A DNA stretch of 64,000 nucleotides from Phytophthora colocasiae (GCA_018806915.1 JAGKQI010000059.1:1426001-1490000), one strand, 5' to 3'; numbered from the stretch's first letter, positions 30,581-41,367 are shown. Numbers and translations are program-made. Notes: generated by a model not told the origin, from the sequence alone.

Positions 30581-30952
30581 TTATTAACCATCACACAAAT
30601 ACACATCAGCTTGCAGTCTTCACGGGATGATGCACAGGTAACGTTAATAAAGAAAGAAAATTAATTAATGCCACGCGCATAAAGCGATCAGAAGAAATAC
30701 CACCAGCGTTTGCTGACAGGTTCGCCACTGTGCATGACGTCAACCACTCGAAGAACTGGACACTGGGAGGCCGAATTCTATCTATTCTCTATCGAGCTCT
30801 CCACAGCGATGTTCCACTCCACTTGCAATTGACATCCAGTAATAAATGGAGCGAATCAGTCAGCCCCCGCTCGTTCATTCTCGCTTCCCCTTTCGCTTGC
30901 AGCCTCTATGTCTTAGCCATTTAGCTCCGAAATCGTTGGAGCATTTATAAAC
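30581..30952. other. Gene-free region between convergent genes
   Basis: A 372-bp AT-rich spacer carrying the 3' ends of the kinesin and the oxidoreductase gene. Nothing else was recognised. Confidence 0.6.
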
Positions 30953-32779
30953 TCAACCGAAAAAGCCGAAGCGGTCGGGTGCGAACTTGCTCATGTCCAG
31001 CTGTGGTCGTACCCCGCTGATCTCGTCTGCAAGTAGTGCCCCTGCACCGAAAGAAAGTGTCCACCCTTTAGATCCGTGGCCAGCATTCACGTACAAGTTT
31101 CGAATCTTGGTACGTCCAATCAAGGGCACGTCGTCTGCTGTCACTGGACGCCAACACGTATGCGGCTGCATCTTTGCCACATCCAAGTACCCGTCTGGAA
31201 ACATGAGCTTGGCTTGTGCCAATAACCAGTCGTACCGCTTCTTCTGTTCTCTTGGAGATACTTCGCCCGTCTTCTTTTGACTCACGAAATCCACTCCACC
31301 CGAAATACGCAATAGAGATTTCCCTAATGGTGCAATCAGTGCATGTCCACCAGCATAAATGTTGTGCACTGGTGCACGGAAGCCGTCAGCCACTGGAACC
31401 GACAGTACATATCCCTTCACTGGGTAAATGGCCAGTTTGACCCCTGCTCGCTTTGCCACTGGTGCAGTCGAATTGCCCAGAGCTAAAACGAACTCGTCAC
31501 CTTCGATAAGTGACCCCCTCCTTGTCTGCAACGCAATCACCGACGTTTTGTCCGTCAAAATGTGCTGCACTTCGGTGTTGAAGCGGAACATCACACCTTG
31601 CCGCATGCAAAGACGGTAAAGTGATTGGCACATTTTGTGCACGTCTCCACTGGTTCCAAAAGCTGATAAAACTGCTCCTGGCTCGTACATTTCCGAGCGC
31701 AACGCAGGTTCCAAGTTCTTGGCTTGCATCGCATTAAGCGCTTGCAAATCCATACCCAGTTCAGACAAATGTGCACTTCGATCGCTCTCCATCGTCACTT
31801 CCAGCTCGCTATGATCTCGGAAAATCTCGATCGTGCCTTGTGCCGTTTGGTCCATGATAATTTCCCCTTTCTTGGTGTTTGCCTGTAGTTCTCGAAGTTT
31901 CAACATGCTGTAGAAGCCGAGTTCTCGAATTGTGCGACTGTGTTCATTGGAGCGACCTTTTTTCGAGTTATGCCAGAACTGCAGACCCCATTTCCAGAAT
32001 TTCGTGTCTCGAAACGCCGACATTTCGATTTTCATGGGTTTATCCCTCAGTGGCCACTTGGATGGCGCACCACGAGCTGGACGAACGGCAACTGTTACAT
32101 CTGTAGACGAACTGGATGCAGCAGCTGCGGCAGGTCCTCCATCGACGGTTACACTGTTGCCATCTGCTGCTGTTGTGATAGTCGCCGCTCGACTGGGGGT
32201 GTGACTTCGGCCCGAGCTGATCCCTTTGCGCAGATTTGCCACATCCGACCAACTCGCGTATAGGGCTGGGTCCAAGAAAGCTCCGTTGCAAAAACTCACT
32301 TGTGTACCCACTCCTCTTTCCTTTTCCACACAAAGCACTTCGTGACCCTGTTTTGCCAGATAATAACACGTAGTCAAGCCAATGATGCCAGCGCCACACA
32401 CAATAACGCGTTTAGTCTGACGGCGCTGGTTGATGCCTGGGATCGGCTCCATCTTCATATTTTCAGGTAGTAGAGGGATACGCATTGGCGGTGGCCGCAT
32501 GTGGTCGATAGGAGGCAATAATTCGCCCTCCAAAGACGCCACAGGCGGCAAATTGCGATGCGCCACGCTAACTAAATGGTCGCGAAGGTGTGGCGGCAGC
32601 TCCAAAGCTGTGCCGATTGCTTCGCCTACGGATGACGCATCCGAATATCCAGACGAGCTAATGGACGCCAAACGGTCTCGTCGGAGACCTTTGCTCTCCC
32701 CCAGCGGCCGCCGAGTGGCCTCGGTCTCCATATCCATAACTGGGTGCAACTCATCCTCCATGGCGCTGTTCGAGCCCAT
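30953..32779 (-). CDS. FAD-dependent oxidoreductase, D-amino-acid dehydrogenase (DadA) like
   Basis: A 608-residue intronless gene from the ATG at 32779; a second Met at codon 7 is possible. The first about 120 residues are Ser/Pro/Arg-rich and unlike bacterial DadA. They may be a targeting or regulatory extension. The FAD Rossmann motif GAGIIG is at 129-134 (VIVCGAGIIGLTTCYYLAK), with VEKERGVGTQVSFCNGA as in D-amino-acid dehydrogenase small subunits. The C-terminal GHGSKGWTLSFGAGALLADEIS segment is the conserved DAO-family FAD-binding end. Expected reaction: oxidative deamination of D-amino acids with transfer of electrons to a quinone or other acceptor, probably in mitochondria. An Ala/Ser/Thr-rich insertion at about 190-235 is unusual. 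Confidence 0.85.
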   Translation of the reverse strand: MGSNSAMEDELHPVMDMETEATRRPLGESKGLRRDRLASISSSGYSDASSVGEAIGTALELPPHLRDHLVSVAHRNLPPVASLEGELLPPIDHMRPPPMRIPLLPENMKMEPIPGINQRRQTKRVIVCGAGIIGLTTCYYLAKQGHEVLCVEKERGVGTQVSFCNGAFLDPALYASWSDVANLRKGISSGRSHTPSRAATITTAADGNSVTVDGGPAAAAASSSSTDVTVAVRPARGAPSKWPLRDKPMKIEMSAFRDTKFWKWGLQFWHNSKKGRSNEHSRTIRELGFYSMLKLRELQANTKKGEIIMDQTAQGTIEIFRDHSELEVTMESDRSAHLSELGMDLQALNAMQAKNLEPALRSEMYEPGAVLSAFGTSGDVHKMCQSLYRLCMRQGVMFRFNTEVQHILTDKTSVIALQTRRGSLIEGDEFVLALGNSTAPVAKRAGVKLAIYPVKGYVLSVPVADGFRAPVHNIYAGGHALIAPLGKSLLRISGGVDFVSQKKTGEVSPREQKKRYDWLLAQAKLMFPDGYLDVAKMQPHTCWRPVTADDVPLIGRTKIRNLYVNAGHGSKGWTLSFGAGALLADEISGVRPQLDMSKFAPDRFGFFG

Positions 32780-33371
32780 TCGTGTTCCTGTTTATCACTT
32801 TGCAATAGGCAAAAAGAATTGCCACTTCACTGCAAAAAAATGACACCCAGCCCTGTTCGTAGGTTGCCTCGCTTGCCGTCCGAGGCTGATCGCCTCCCCT
32901 GTCGCTTTAGACACTCGTCCGCCTTCTTCTTCGCGGTTCGCTTCCGCTGTAGGAATTCAGTTAGTTTATGAAGGGAAGTTTGTTGGCCTCCGTTAGGGAC
33001 GCCCTTTTTCTCCCTCGAATATTCGAAAAAGAAGGATCGCCGCACAGTATCGACCAATCCGCGAATTTTACTTAACGACAGACCAATTGCAGCTCGTACA
33101 TAAAGTATTTTAATAAGTACAAAAATCAGACACCCATGCTCGTCTCGACAACTGCGACGTTGCCTGCACTGACATGCCCTGCACCATGGCGTCAGTCCGG
33201 AGCTCACACGCGACGACACGACTGTAGGAGCCGCACCGGCGAGATTCTGGCGCCGGCACCGAGCTGCAAAACCAGCTGAGGCGGATTGGCACCCGAAGGT
33301 ATCCGAACGCCACGTGTTTGAAGCAGGCCGGTAAGAAACGGCTCGCCCTTGAGACACCTGGCTCGGTGTAT

Positions 33372-33402
33372 CCTCCCGCCAGGATACTATCCTGGCGGGA
33401 GG
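33372..33402. repeat. 31-bp perfect palindrome with single-base centre
   Basis: CCTCCCGCCAGGATA, one base, then its exact reverse complement. Such GC-rich hairpins can act as transcription terminators or fold-back elements. No gene end lies next to it. Confidence 0.9.
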
Positions 33403-33734
33403 GCTCCTCCAAGCTGCGATCGCTGCACGTTTGCCAGCCCCAGAGCTCCAGCATTTAACAACTCAGCACCGCGACTCGGCGATCGGGTGCTCCGGTCTTA
33501 CTCCGAGCGCGCACTTGCTCTAGCACCTGCCTCCTCAAAAACTACACTTGCGAACGAATTTGAGTGGGACCAGCGGAGACTGTCCCCGTGACCAGCGCTG
33601 ACTGGAATTGATCGCCGTGGCAGCACGTGTCCTGTATTGAATTTACGCATTGAGTGCATTTGGTTGTAGGCTACGACTTTTAGCACTTAAAAGATCTCCG
33701 CGAATAAGGGGCGAAGATGGTGTGGATATCACCA

Positions 33735-33768
33735 CTAGGAAATGCAACTCGCTAGGAAATGCAACTCG
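33735..33768. repeat. 17-bp tandem repeat, two copies
   Basis: CTAGGAAATGCAACTCG occurs at 33735-33751 and again at 33752-33768, with the first bases of a third copy following. Confidence 0.9.
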
Positions 33769-34124
33769 CTAGGACAAGCGAAGTCAAAACTGTAGCGGAA
33801 TTGACAACGTTTTTTCTCGCATGTGCACCTGTAGAGTACAGACTGTACTGTACAGTAGTGGATAGTCAGTCAAACGAGATGATATTTTTCAACGAACGCA
33901 GACTGCAATGCACTCTGGAATTTTTTTCAAGCTCTCGTTGTGACGTCGATTTTCACAATTTGCGAAAGACCGAGAGTCTCAGTTGTTGATCTCCACGTTT
34001 GAAGCGCCGTGGAAATCGGCAAATGCGGTGCAGGACCAGGCCGTGTTTTATCGCCGACCGATCTTGCCAGAGGAATATCATGATCCAACTTTGACTACCA
34101 CTAATTGACTAATTGACTGTCACT

Positions 34125-34592
34125 GGGGGGGTTCACACCGGCAAATTTCCAGTAGATTACAAGAAAGTCCATTTCTCCAAATTTACTGAAATCGGCGAGT
34201 TGCCTTCCAACCGGTTAATCTTCAGCTGCCTCAGAGAACACAGACAAAATGGCGGGGGCCAGCGTATCCCCAGCAGATCTGGTCGCGATTCGTTGGTTTA
34301 TTGAACGCGGCGAAGATAATGGAGAGAGTAGCAGTGAAGAGAGCGACGGTGATTACAGCTACGACATCGCCCCGCTACTCCCTTACGCTACGAGTGGCTC
34401 TGACCTTGCTCCACGCTCGCCATGGCCTTCTTGGATTCTCCCCTACTGCAAACTGAAGAAATTCCGAGTAGCTGATCTCCCTACATGTACTCGGAAAAAG
34501 TACCACTCTTCTGCAAATTCGGTCAAACGAGACACGAAAAAGACTGGTTTATGTAAGTCGCCTACTGGAAATTTGCCGGTGTGAACCCCCCC
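34125..34592. mobile_element. 468-bp MITE with 31-bp perfect TIRs, PIF/Harbinger-like
   Basis: Termini 34125-34155 and 34562-34592 are exact inverted repeats beginning GGGGGGGTTCACACCGG. A 3-bp direct repeat ACT flanks them (34122-34124, 34593-34595). G-rich TIRs and a 3-bp target duplication fit the PIF/Harbinger group. There is no transposase. An internal 111-codon plus-strand frame (34249-34584) runs into the right TIR and is probably not a real gene. Confidence 0.75.
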
Positions 34593-34595
34593 ACT

Positions 34596-34945
34596 GGCAC
34601 CGCAGTCCACAACAAAACCTTCACGTCGTCGATGGAAGTTCCATTGGAATGGCGCCGACAACAACACCACTTGAGACAGTCTACCTCGGTTTCAATGTGT
34701 AGCGTTTGTGCAGTGTAGTTGCTGTAAAAGTTAAAAGTATGCTAGAAGTAAAAGAACACGTTCATTTAGGAATACATGTATTTTTTGGGCATCTTTGACA
34801 AACATTATCGTTGGCTCTTCAACGTGCAAGCGTCGGTCGTTTAAGTTCATTTCATGTTGAACATTTGTTTTAACGAACGAAAGCGCTCAAAGAATAAAAT
34901 TACTCCAAATTCCATGGTTTTCACGTCATACACCATTCTCGAAGC
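34596..34945. other. Gene-free region
   Basis: A 350-bp spacer downstream of the cyclin gene. No feature was recognised. Confidence 0.5.
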
Positions 34946-36151
34946 TCAAAGACTCTTGGAATACAGCTCGTGTTTAACTGCTGCGCTTCGTTCTTCCAAG
35001 CGCTTCGAGTTGGGAGGGTCCACACGCATCGTGTAATTATACCGACGTCGAAAATCTTTCTTCTCGGTCAGGGACCGCAGTGCAAAATAGTACTTGGCAT
35101 ACACCGTCGCTGAAATGTAGAGATCCCACTGAATATGGTGCAGGAAGAGCCGCTCCAAACGGTTGATCGAATGCAGTGAGAACTGCGGATAAATATTGCT
35201 GATCTCGACGTTCCAGGAGCTCAGATCTTGCCACACTTTGGATGCCAACAGCAGGCCGCAGACAACAATTGGCCTCCAGGTAGCAGCCAGCAGTGGCACA
35301 TTGGCTTGTTCCATGAGTCTCTCGATGTAGATCAAGCACACAATGGTGCACTCTGCACTCAACTGTGCCTTATTAAACAAGTTCTTACAGAACCGGAAGA
35401 TCTCGTCCACACTAGGGATGTGTCTCTTGGACGTGATCTTCTCCATCCGATAAACTGTCAACGGGTGTACTCTAGGCAGTCGTACAAAAGTGTATTTGTA
35501 CTGTGGAGTGACGAAATGCTCTTCCCGGAATGTTTCTTCCACCGGCAAGTCCATCAGTCTCGGGGATGCAATACTACTTGGATTCGTTGTATTTCCTTCA
35601 TCTTTCTCCTTTGCTTCATCCACTTCAAACACAGAATTATCTTGTTCTGCAACATTGTCATGGAACGTTGCCGTTTCCTCTGTTGGTGTTGGAGATCGAG
35701 ATTCACTTTCATCTGATGGTTTGAGAGCTGACATTGCCGCGGCAATTGCCGTGGAAATCCCTCCATTATTGCCATTGCCTCGTTGTTGCTCTCTATCCCG
35801 CTTCTCGCAGCGTCGGATATGTTGATACAGTACAACGCTCACACGTCGCAGGAAATCATCGTAGTTGGGTTGGGCGATGGACGAGACGGAAGAAGGCGGC
35901 GCCAGACTGGTGCTGCCCACTACACGGTCACCAGGCTTACGGTACTGTAGAGAGCTGGTTTCGCTCAGTCTGGGGGTGAATACGGTATGTGTGGGCTGGA
36001 AAACTGGCTGGAAGCGCACTCGCTTGCCCTCTCCTCGGTCGGACACACCAGGCGGCGTCTCGTCCTCCACGGAGCTCGGCAGCAGCGGCGATAAGGAGAC
36101 ACTGAGTGCAGCCTCCGTCATGCGACTGTTGCTGCGAGTGTCCACCACCAT
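34946..36151 (-). CDS. Cyclin Y-like protein
   Basis: A 401-residue intronless gene from the ATG at 36151. The cyclin box spans about 248-355. Its IFRFCKNLFNKAQLSAECTI and LIYIERLMEQ segments, then LLASKVWQDLSSWNV and YAKYYFALRSL, follow the pattern of cyclin Y (CCNY) closely. An upstream PNYDDFLRRVSVVLYQHI segment (96-112) matches the helix preceding the box in cyclin Y. The N-terminal 90 residues and the acidic Ser/Thr/Glu stretch at about 145-205 are low-complexity and probably disordered. Expected role: activation of a PCTAIRE/PFTAIRE-type CDK. No N-myristoylation glycine is present, unlike animal cyclin Y. Confidence 0.8.
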   Translation of the reverse strand: MVVDTRSNSRMTEAALSVSLSPLLPSSVEDETPPGVSDRGEGKRVRFQPVFQPTHTVFTPRLSETSSLQYRKPGDRVVGSTSLAPPSSVSSIAQPNYDDFLRRVSVVLYQHIRRCEKRDREQQRGNGNNGGISTAIAAAMSALKPSDESESRSPTPTEETATFHDNVAEQDNSVFEVDEAKEKDEGNTTNPSSIASPRLMDLPVEETFREEHFVTPQYKYTFVRLPRVHPLTVYRMEKITSKRHIPSVDEIFRFCKNLFNKAQLSAECTIVCLIYIERLMEQANVPLLAATWRPIVVCGLLLASKVWQDLSSWNVEISNIYPQFSLHSINRLERLFLHHIQWDLYISATVYAKYYFALRSLTEKKDFRRRYNYTMRVDPPNSKRLEERSAAVKHELYSKSL

Positions 36152-36422
36152 GTACTAGGGGGCGAACTGCTTTGGTGCTTGGGGGCTCAAATGGTTTTCT
36201 GACTCAGATATGCTATAGACAGATCTTGATAGAGAGCCACTCGAAATTCGAAATACGGATGCATTTATGTACTATCGCAGGGAAGAACTGTCTGGACTTA
36301 CAAATGACAAGTTCAAAAGTTGATTTATTCAATTAGAATAAACAGGTGATTTGATTTGGTAGGAAAGTGAAATAGCGGATACCTTCCAGCCATAGACTTC
36401 ATATTAATATCGTTGTTCATGG

Positions 36423-36483
36423 ACACTCTTGCCATAGTTTTCTCATACGGTAGTACCGTATGAGAAAACTATGGCAAGAGTGT
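36423..36483. repeat. 61-bp perfect palindrome (30-bp arms, 1-bp centre)
   Basis: Arm 36423-36452 begins ACACTCTTGCCATAG; arm 36454-36483 is its exact reverse complement. The arms show no mismatch, which implies very recent origin, active maintenance or an assembly artefact. Confidence 0.92.
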
Positions 36484-36521
36484 AACGGTACTTATATCGG
36501 AAATGACATAAGGTAGATCTA

Positions 36522-36797
36522 TCTTCTGTCAGTCTTGAACTTAGGCCCATGAGCAAGGATAGGCTGTACAGTACGCTGGCCCCTTGAAGTGTCCGTAGAA
36601 TCTCAGAAAGTTGATGTAAATGCTATAATTCTTGTCAGCTTGTTACCAATACGCAGTTCGGAAAGGATAGTCGAGCTTTCCCTTATCGTCGACAGTACCT
36701 CGTGCAACCCCACTTTAAGTCCTTTCCCCCCCAGTATGAATTGTGCTTGTTTCTTGAGCCTTTTCAGAGCGTCTTTCAGTGCTTGAGGTATATGTCA
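36522..36797 (-). pseudogene. Decayed paralogue of the RXLR-like gene at 40512-41063
   Basis: The minus strand aligns in order to the intact gene. It matches around IPQA.KDALK.LK, the TGLHGVL-like segment, PFRTAY, then the end of the gene (GPAY and GPKLKTDRR region). About 100 bp corresponding to the central WDVRFLIWMIRRR part is missing. In-frame stops are present and the signal-peptide region is absent. It is therefore non-functional. Confidence 0.7.
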
Positions 36798-37044
36798 CAA
36801 CACCAACGAAAATGATGGCGACCGATAAAGAAATACTTCGTAGTGACAATTTAGATTAATCATCCTTGAAAACCGGAAGGACTGTCAGGGGACGGCGTGC
36901 ATTGTAGGAGGTTTAAGATAGTTCAAGAACCACGAGCGAGGCGAAGTTAGCGAGGGCCTTACTTTCCTCCTAGATCCCTCATTGCTCAAATTCCTGTCGC
37001 GTCAATACAGACTCGGAAAGATTCTTTCTTGTACAATTTTAGGC

Positions 37045-37334
37045 TGTTGAAGTTACCATCTCTGCAGTGATGACACCTATCTAGGGGTATTAAATTGTGC
37101 AGTTCCATATAGAGAAATCGTACCTAACTGGACTGGTTGGTGGAGAATAACTCCCCTCCAGAACACCAGACTCTCTAATTCATCAATTCTTCTTTTACCA
37201 TCTTCACCACACAAGCCCATTCTTCATCTACACTCAAGACTTCCTCTTCATAATCACCGCCTACGCCTCTCTACCTTTGTCTCCACTCCATGCTGTATTG
37301 CCCTAACAACTCTGCGCAAATCATTACTTCAACA
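37045..37334 (+). repeat. Left LTR
   Basis: 290 bp, with short terminal inverted repeat TGTTGAAGT/ACTTCAACA. Identical by eye to the right LTR. Confidence 0.9.
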
Positions 37335-40141
37335 GGTTATGAGCTCAACGGGGTATTGACCCTAACGCTTCACCAACGTGGAAGTGGTTGAATAGAGACG
37401 GCCTGGACAACGACTATCAAGTGTAGACCTGAATCCGTGAAGCCTACTACTGTAAGCACCAGCCATGACGCTGTAGTGCCGCATGTGCTGCCGCCATGCT
37501 GGGAGTCCACGATGCCTCAGCGCCAGTTACTGAACTGAAGCGCTGCACGAGTAAAACATTCCGTGCTACCGGCTATTGCCGAGCTGTGAGGCGATGCTGC
37601 CCACTGCGCCAGCTTTCCATGCTGTTGCGCTGCGTGAGCAGGACGTCTGTCACGCTATGTCCATAATCCAGTAGGTCAAGAGCTCTGGACCGACTTCAAT
37701 CATTGCCAGCCACAGGCTGTGCCAGCTTACTGCTGTAAGACCGCCCATGAGGCAGGCAAGTTTATATCGCATACATACATGTATAGCATATCTACGAGAC
37801 GTTACCAAAACATTGGAGCTCTCCGAACTGCAAGACAAACTTGCATTTATTACTGTAGTAGTTTAATTAAGGTGACGTGTACCGAATTCCGTCGATACCT
37901 ATCTCTAACGAAAGAAGAAGACGAAAACAAAGAGAAGAAACAATTGAGAACGAAAATGAAAACGAACTACCAAATGACACGCACAGATGCCTCTGTAAAA
38001 TGATCGTTGAGTTTATACTGGCTCCTTACTACACGAATACCATCGCTCAATGGAAGCGGTAGTCCACATATTTCCTACTAGTGCTGCACACAACACTTAC
38101 AAACAACGAGAGAACAAAAATCCTCGGACAATCGCATGGAAAATGTGAAATTCTATGCATGTTTATCATGTATTTTTCAGCAAGATATGTGTACCTACAG
38201 TTTGCATTGTGGCGGTGCTGTAGTTGTATCGAAGGCTACCGATACCATTGCATCAAAATATTTATGCAAGCTACAAGCCTCCTAATAAATGGCACTTTAC
38301 AAAAAGTTAAGCCAGAACCCAATCAGACAAATATATCTGTAACGCATCATTGACAGTGCCTATGACATGCATGACCAAACTGATATCGATCTGATAGTTC
38401 TTTGTGCTGCACTCATTCTTAACACAAAATATCACAAAATCATGCAACAAAACGATTACTATGAAATCTGAAAATCCAAAACAGCATTTACCTTGCCAAA
38501 GTGGCGAAAACTTGACGCTACAAAAGAATGTCGCTTTCTAAAACAAAAGATTTCTAAAAAATCTCTTATGTCATATATGCGCAGGACTGTCCTTCACAGC
38601 CACCTGTGGTGCATCAGATAGAGCATCTTACGGTATGCTCAATATCACGAGTAAATGCGAAAAACTAATGTAAAACTAGCAAGATGTCTACTTCAGATAA
38701 AGAACACAATGACATTGAAAAAACTTCATGCAAAGAAAAATGAAAATACCTCATAAAAATCAAAACTGAAAAAGATTCACGTCACTACCAAAGTAAAGAT
38801 ACAAACACATTCAAGAAGCATTTACAAATTATGAGATACAGTATAATATCTGCTCATACAACTCAAGCATGCACGCCAGCCTAGCTAAAACGCCATAAAA
38901 AAGCTCACTTGATGCCAAGCTGTAGCGAACTACGGTAGTAGAACTACGGCTTGTTGTACCACAAACATTGAAACAAAATTTGTTGGCTTGATGCCAAGCT
39001 GTAGCGAACTACTCTTGTAGAACTACGGCTTGTAATATGTTAATACAACAACCCAGATTAATTTTGGGCTCTGTGAAAACAAAATCAACAAAAATATTGG
39101 TACAATATACATATAGACTTGCTTCTATTTACAAAAAATTGTGTGCTGAAATGTATGAAACTGGGAGGCATCAGCGCCAAAACCGAACATTCATACGCCA
39201 AACTAGAACATTCAGTCACTGGCAGTGTTTCAAACATTTCCCCAACAAAAAGAAATTAAAGAATTAAATCTTCTTCTATTTAATTTCTTAAAGCACCATA
39301 TATTTACGTGACAAGCCAACAAAAGCCTCTGCCTACAGAAAGCAAACTATAGTTTTACTGCATCAATTCCACCTACAATCGATTCGATAGTTTACAAGTC
39401 TAGCACTTGAGAAGAAGAACAATAATAAAAACTCTAAACGGGTTCAGTCTCTAGGGAGAACAATAGCCCCAACGATGAGAGCCTGAGCACTTACTGCAAA
39501 CACGATGCATACGCTACCGATAACACTGCGCAATATTTGAACGCTATAAACTCTCAAGAGTTTAACCAAATTAAAAAAAGACCAACTTTGAAGTATGGCC
39601 AGTTTAAGAAAACTGGTAGGCCGATGTACTGTGTAAGCCCAGCCAAAGAAACATACCAACTCAAAAACCGAAAGACAACATGTGAAGGCACACCCACAAA
39701 AGAGCACAAAAGTGGCAGTATAAAAATGATCAAAGTTAAACAGCTTACACAAAATATCAATATATTCTCAAAGTTTTTTCCGAGACACAGCGAACAGGTT
39801 TTGATCCTTAAAATTAAAGGTTTTCCTGAATAGCTTTCTCAACACGCGTACAAAGCGTTAATAACGACATTCTACAACGGTGAACAGGTTTCATCCTCTA
39901 AGGTTTTCCTGAATAGCCAAAATAACAATGTAAACAAGAAATTGCACAACCACGCCAACACCGGCAAGAAAATGACAAATCTGACAACGGAAGTCAAAGA
40001 AAAAAGGTCATCTATATCAAAACAAGCTACCACTTGTTAGTGTTCATGTTCGCACAGGACTGTATATATACAGCCACCTGTGGTACATTAAACTCTACTC
40101 GACAGATAGAGCGTCATTCACATTTCCTCGATGTGGGAGGC

Positions 40142-40431
40142 TGTTGAAGTTACCATCTCTGCAGTGATGACACCTATCTAGGGGTATTAAATTGTGCAGT
40201 TCCATATAGAGAAATCGTACCTAACTGGACTGGTTGGTGGAGAATAACTCCCCTCCAGAACACCAGACTCTCTAATTCATCAATTCTTCTTTTACCATCT
40301 TCACCACACAAGCCCATTCTTCATCTACACTCAAGACTTCCTCTTCATAATCACCGCCTACGCCTCTCTACCTTTGTCTCCACTCCATGCTGTATTGCCC
40401 TAACAACTCTGCGCAAATCATTACTTCAACA
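40142..40431 (+). repeat. Right LTR
   Basis: 290 bp, identical by eye to the left LTR. It ends 80 bp from the 3' end of the RXLR-like gene. Confidence 0.9.
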
Positions 40432-40511
40432 TAGGCAGGATACGCAAAGTTACAAGGTCAGAAACAGGTAGGGAGTATTATACTCGAATCAACAATATAC
40501 GCCAGCCTAAA

Positions 40512-41063
40512 CTATCTCCTGTCTGTCTTGAGCTTGGGTCCGTACACGAGGATGGGGTTGTACGCTGGCCCCTTAAAATATTCGTAGAATCTGTGAAAGT
40601 TGATGTAAATGCGGTAGTTCTTGTCAGCCGGACCGGTGGTGTGGATAACTCCCAACTTGTTGTACATCATCTCCGGAGTTCTCCTTCTTATCATCCAAAT
40701 CAAGAAGCGCACATCCCAGTACGCAGTTCGGAAAGGATGATCAAGTTTGTTCCTCACTCGTCGATAGTACCTCACCAAGACCCCGTGCAACCCCGTTTCA
40801 CGTCCCTTTCCAATTCCGCCAGTGTATATCGTGCTCGTGTCATCCGGTGTCTTGAGTTTTTTCAACGCGTCTTTCACTGCTTGAGGTATGATTCCCCTCT
40901 CTTCTTGATCCTCAGAGCTCCTGGAGGCAATTGTATTGCCACTCAGCAATCTCCCATTGGTGTTGATATCAGCGACAGCATTGGCAGAGTCTGCAGTCGC
41001 AAAGACAGTATCTCCGAGGAGAATAGTGGCGATCACTAGCAATAACAAGTTCACGAGACGCAT
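40512..41063 (-). CDS. RXLR-dEER-like secreted effector candidate
   Basis: A 183-residue intronless gene from the ATG at 41063. The signal peptide covers about 1-22. A degenerate RXLR-like tetrad RLLS sits at 38-41 and an acidic dEER-type motif EDQEER at 51-56, the spacing seen in Phytophthora host-translocated effectors. The mature domain (about 60-183) is basic, rich in Arg, Tyr and aromatic residues, and resembles no family I can name. It has no second Arg in the RXLR tetrad, as in other effectors with degenerate motifs. The LTR element ends 80 bp downstream, and a decayed copy lies on the other side of that element. Presumed role: secreted effector acting in the host plant. The target is unknown. 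Confidence 0.7.
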   Translation of the reverse strand: MRLVNLLLLVIATILLGDTVFATADSANAVADINTNGRLLSGNTIASRSSEDQEERGIIPQAVKDALKKLKTPDDTSTIYTGGIGKGRETGLHGVLVRYYRRVRNKLDHPFRTAYWDVRFLIWMIRRRTPEMMYNKLGVIHTTGPADKNYRIYINFHRFYEYFKGPAYNPILVYGPKLKTDRR

Positions 41064-41367
41064 GATCTCGGAAAGTCTGTGTCAGTGGTTACTCACACAA
41101 AAACTTACGCGTTTGACTCCGACGGCTCTTTTTGCGGACTGACATTGCATCTCGCAAACAAATTGGTTCTTGGGATCGTCAAAGTGTTGGTGGTGTCCAA
41201 TCAACCTCCAGCATTGACAAGGGTCTGCCAGTCGAGCCTATCGCAAGATTAAAGCTGGTGTCCAGTATGCTGCTCGCATTTTTTAGCCTGCAGCTGGTGG
41301 GAAAGCCGTAATATAATGTATCAATACTTGCCGTTCCAGTATGTATGTTTAAAAACTTCCTGTGTTC
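41064..41367. other. Gene-free region
   Basis: A spacer of about 300 bp upstream of the RXLR-like gene. No recognisable core promoter or other element was seen. Confidence 0.5.

Larger units (their letters stand above)
32844..34121. other. Gene-free region with palindrome and short tandem repeat
   Basis: Open frames here are short and have no recognisable domain. A perfect palindrome (33372-33402) and a 17-bp tandem repeat (33735-33768) are listed separately. Confidence 0.5.
37045..40431 (+). mobile_element. Non-autonomous LTR retrotransposon without coding capacity
   Basis: Two 290-bp LTRs (37045-37334 and 40142-40431) read identically by eye. They start TGTTGAAGT and end ACTTCAACA. A 5-bp target duplication TAGGC flanks the element (37040-37044, 40432-40436). 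A primer-binding-site-like GGTTATGAGCTC begins just after the left LTR, and a purine tract GTGGGAGG precedes the right LTR. The 2.8-kb interior is AT-rich and has no gag or pol frame on either strand, so it is a TRIM/LARD-type element mobilised in trans. Internal degenerate repeats are present (for example CCAAGCTGTAGCGAACTAC at 38914 and 38995). Confidence 0.9.

Noticed and set aside
32827..33357. 176-codon minus-strand open frame
   Set aside because: It begins inside the spacer, has no recognisable domain and overlaps the upstream region of the oxidoreductase gene.
34249..34584. 111-codon open frame in the MITE
   Set aside because: Its end lies in the terminal inverted repeat and it has no transposase features.
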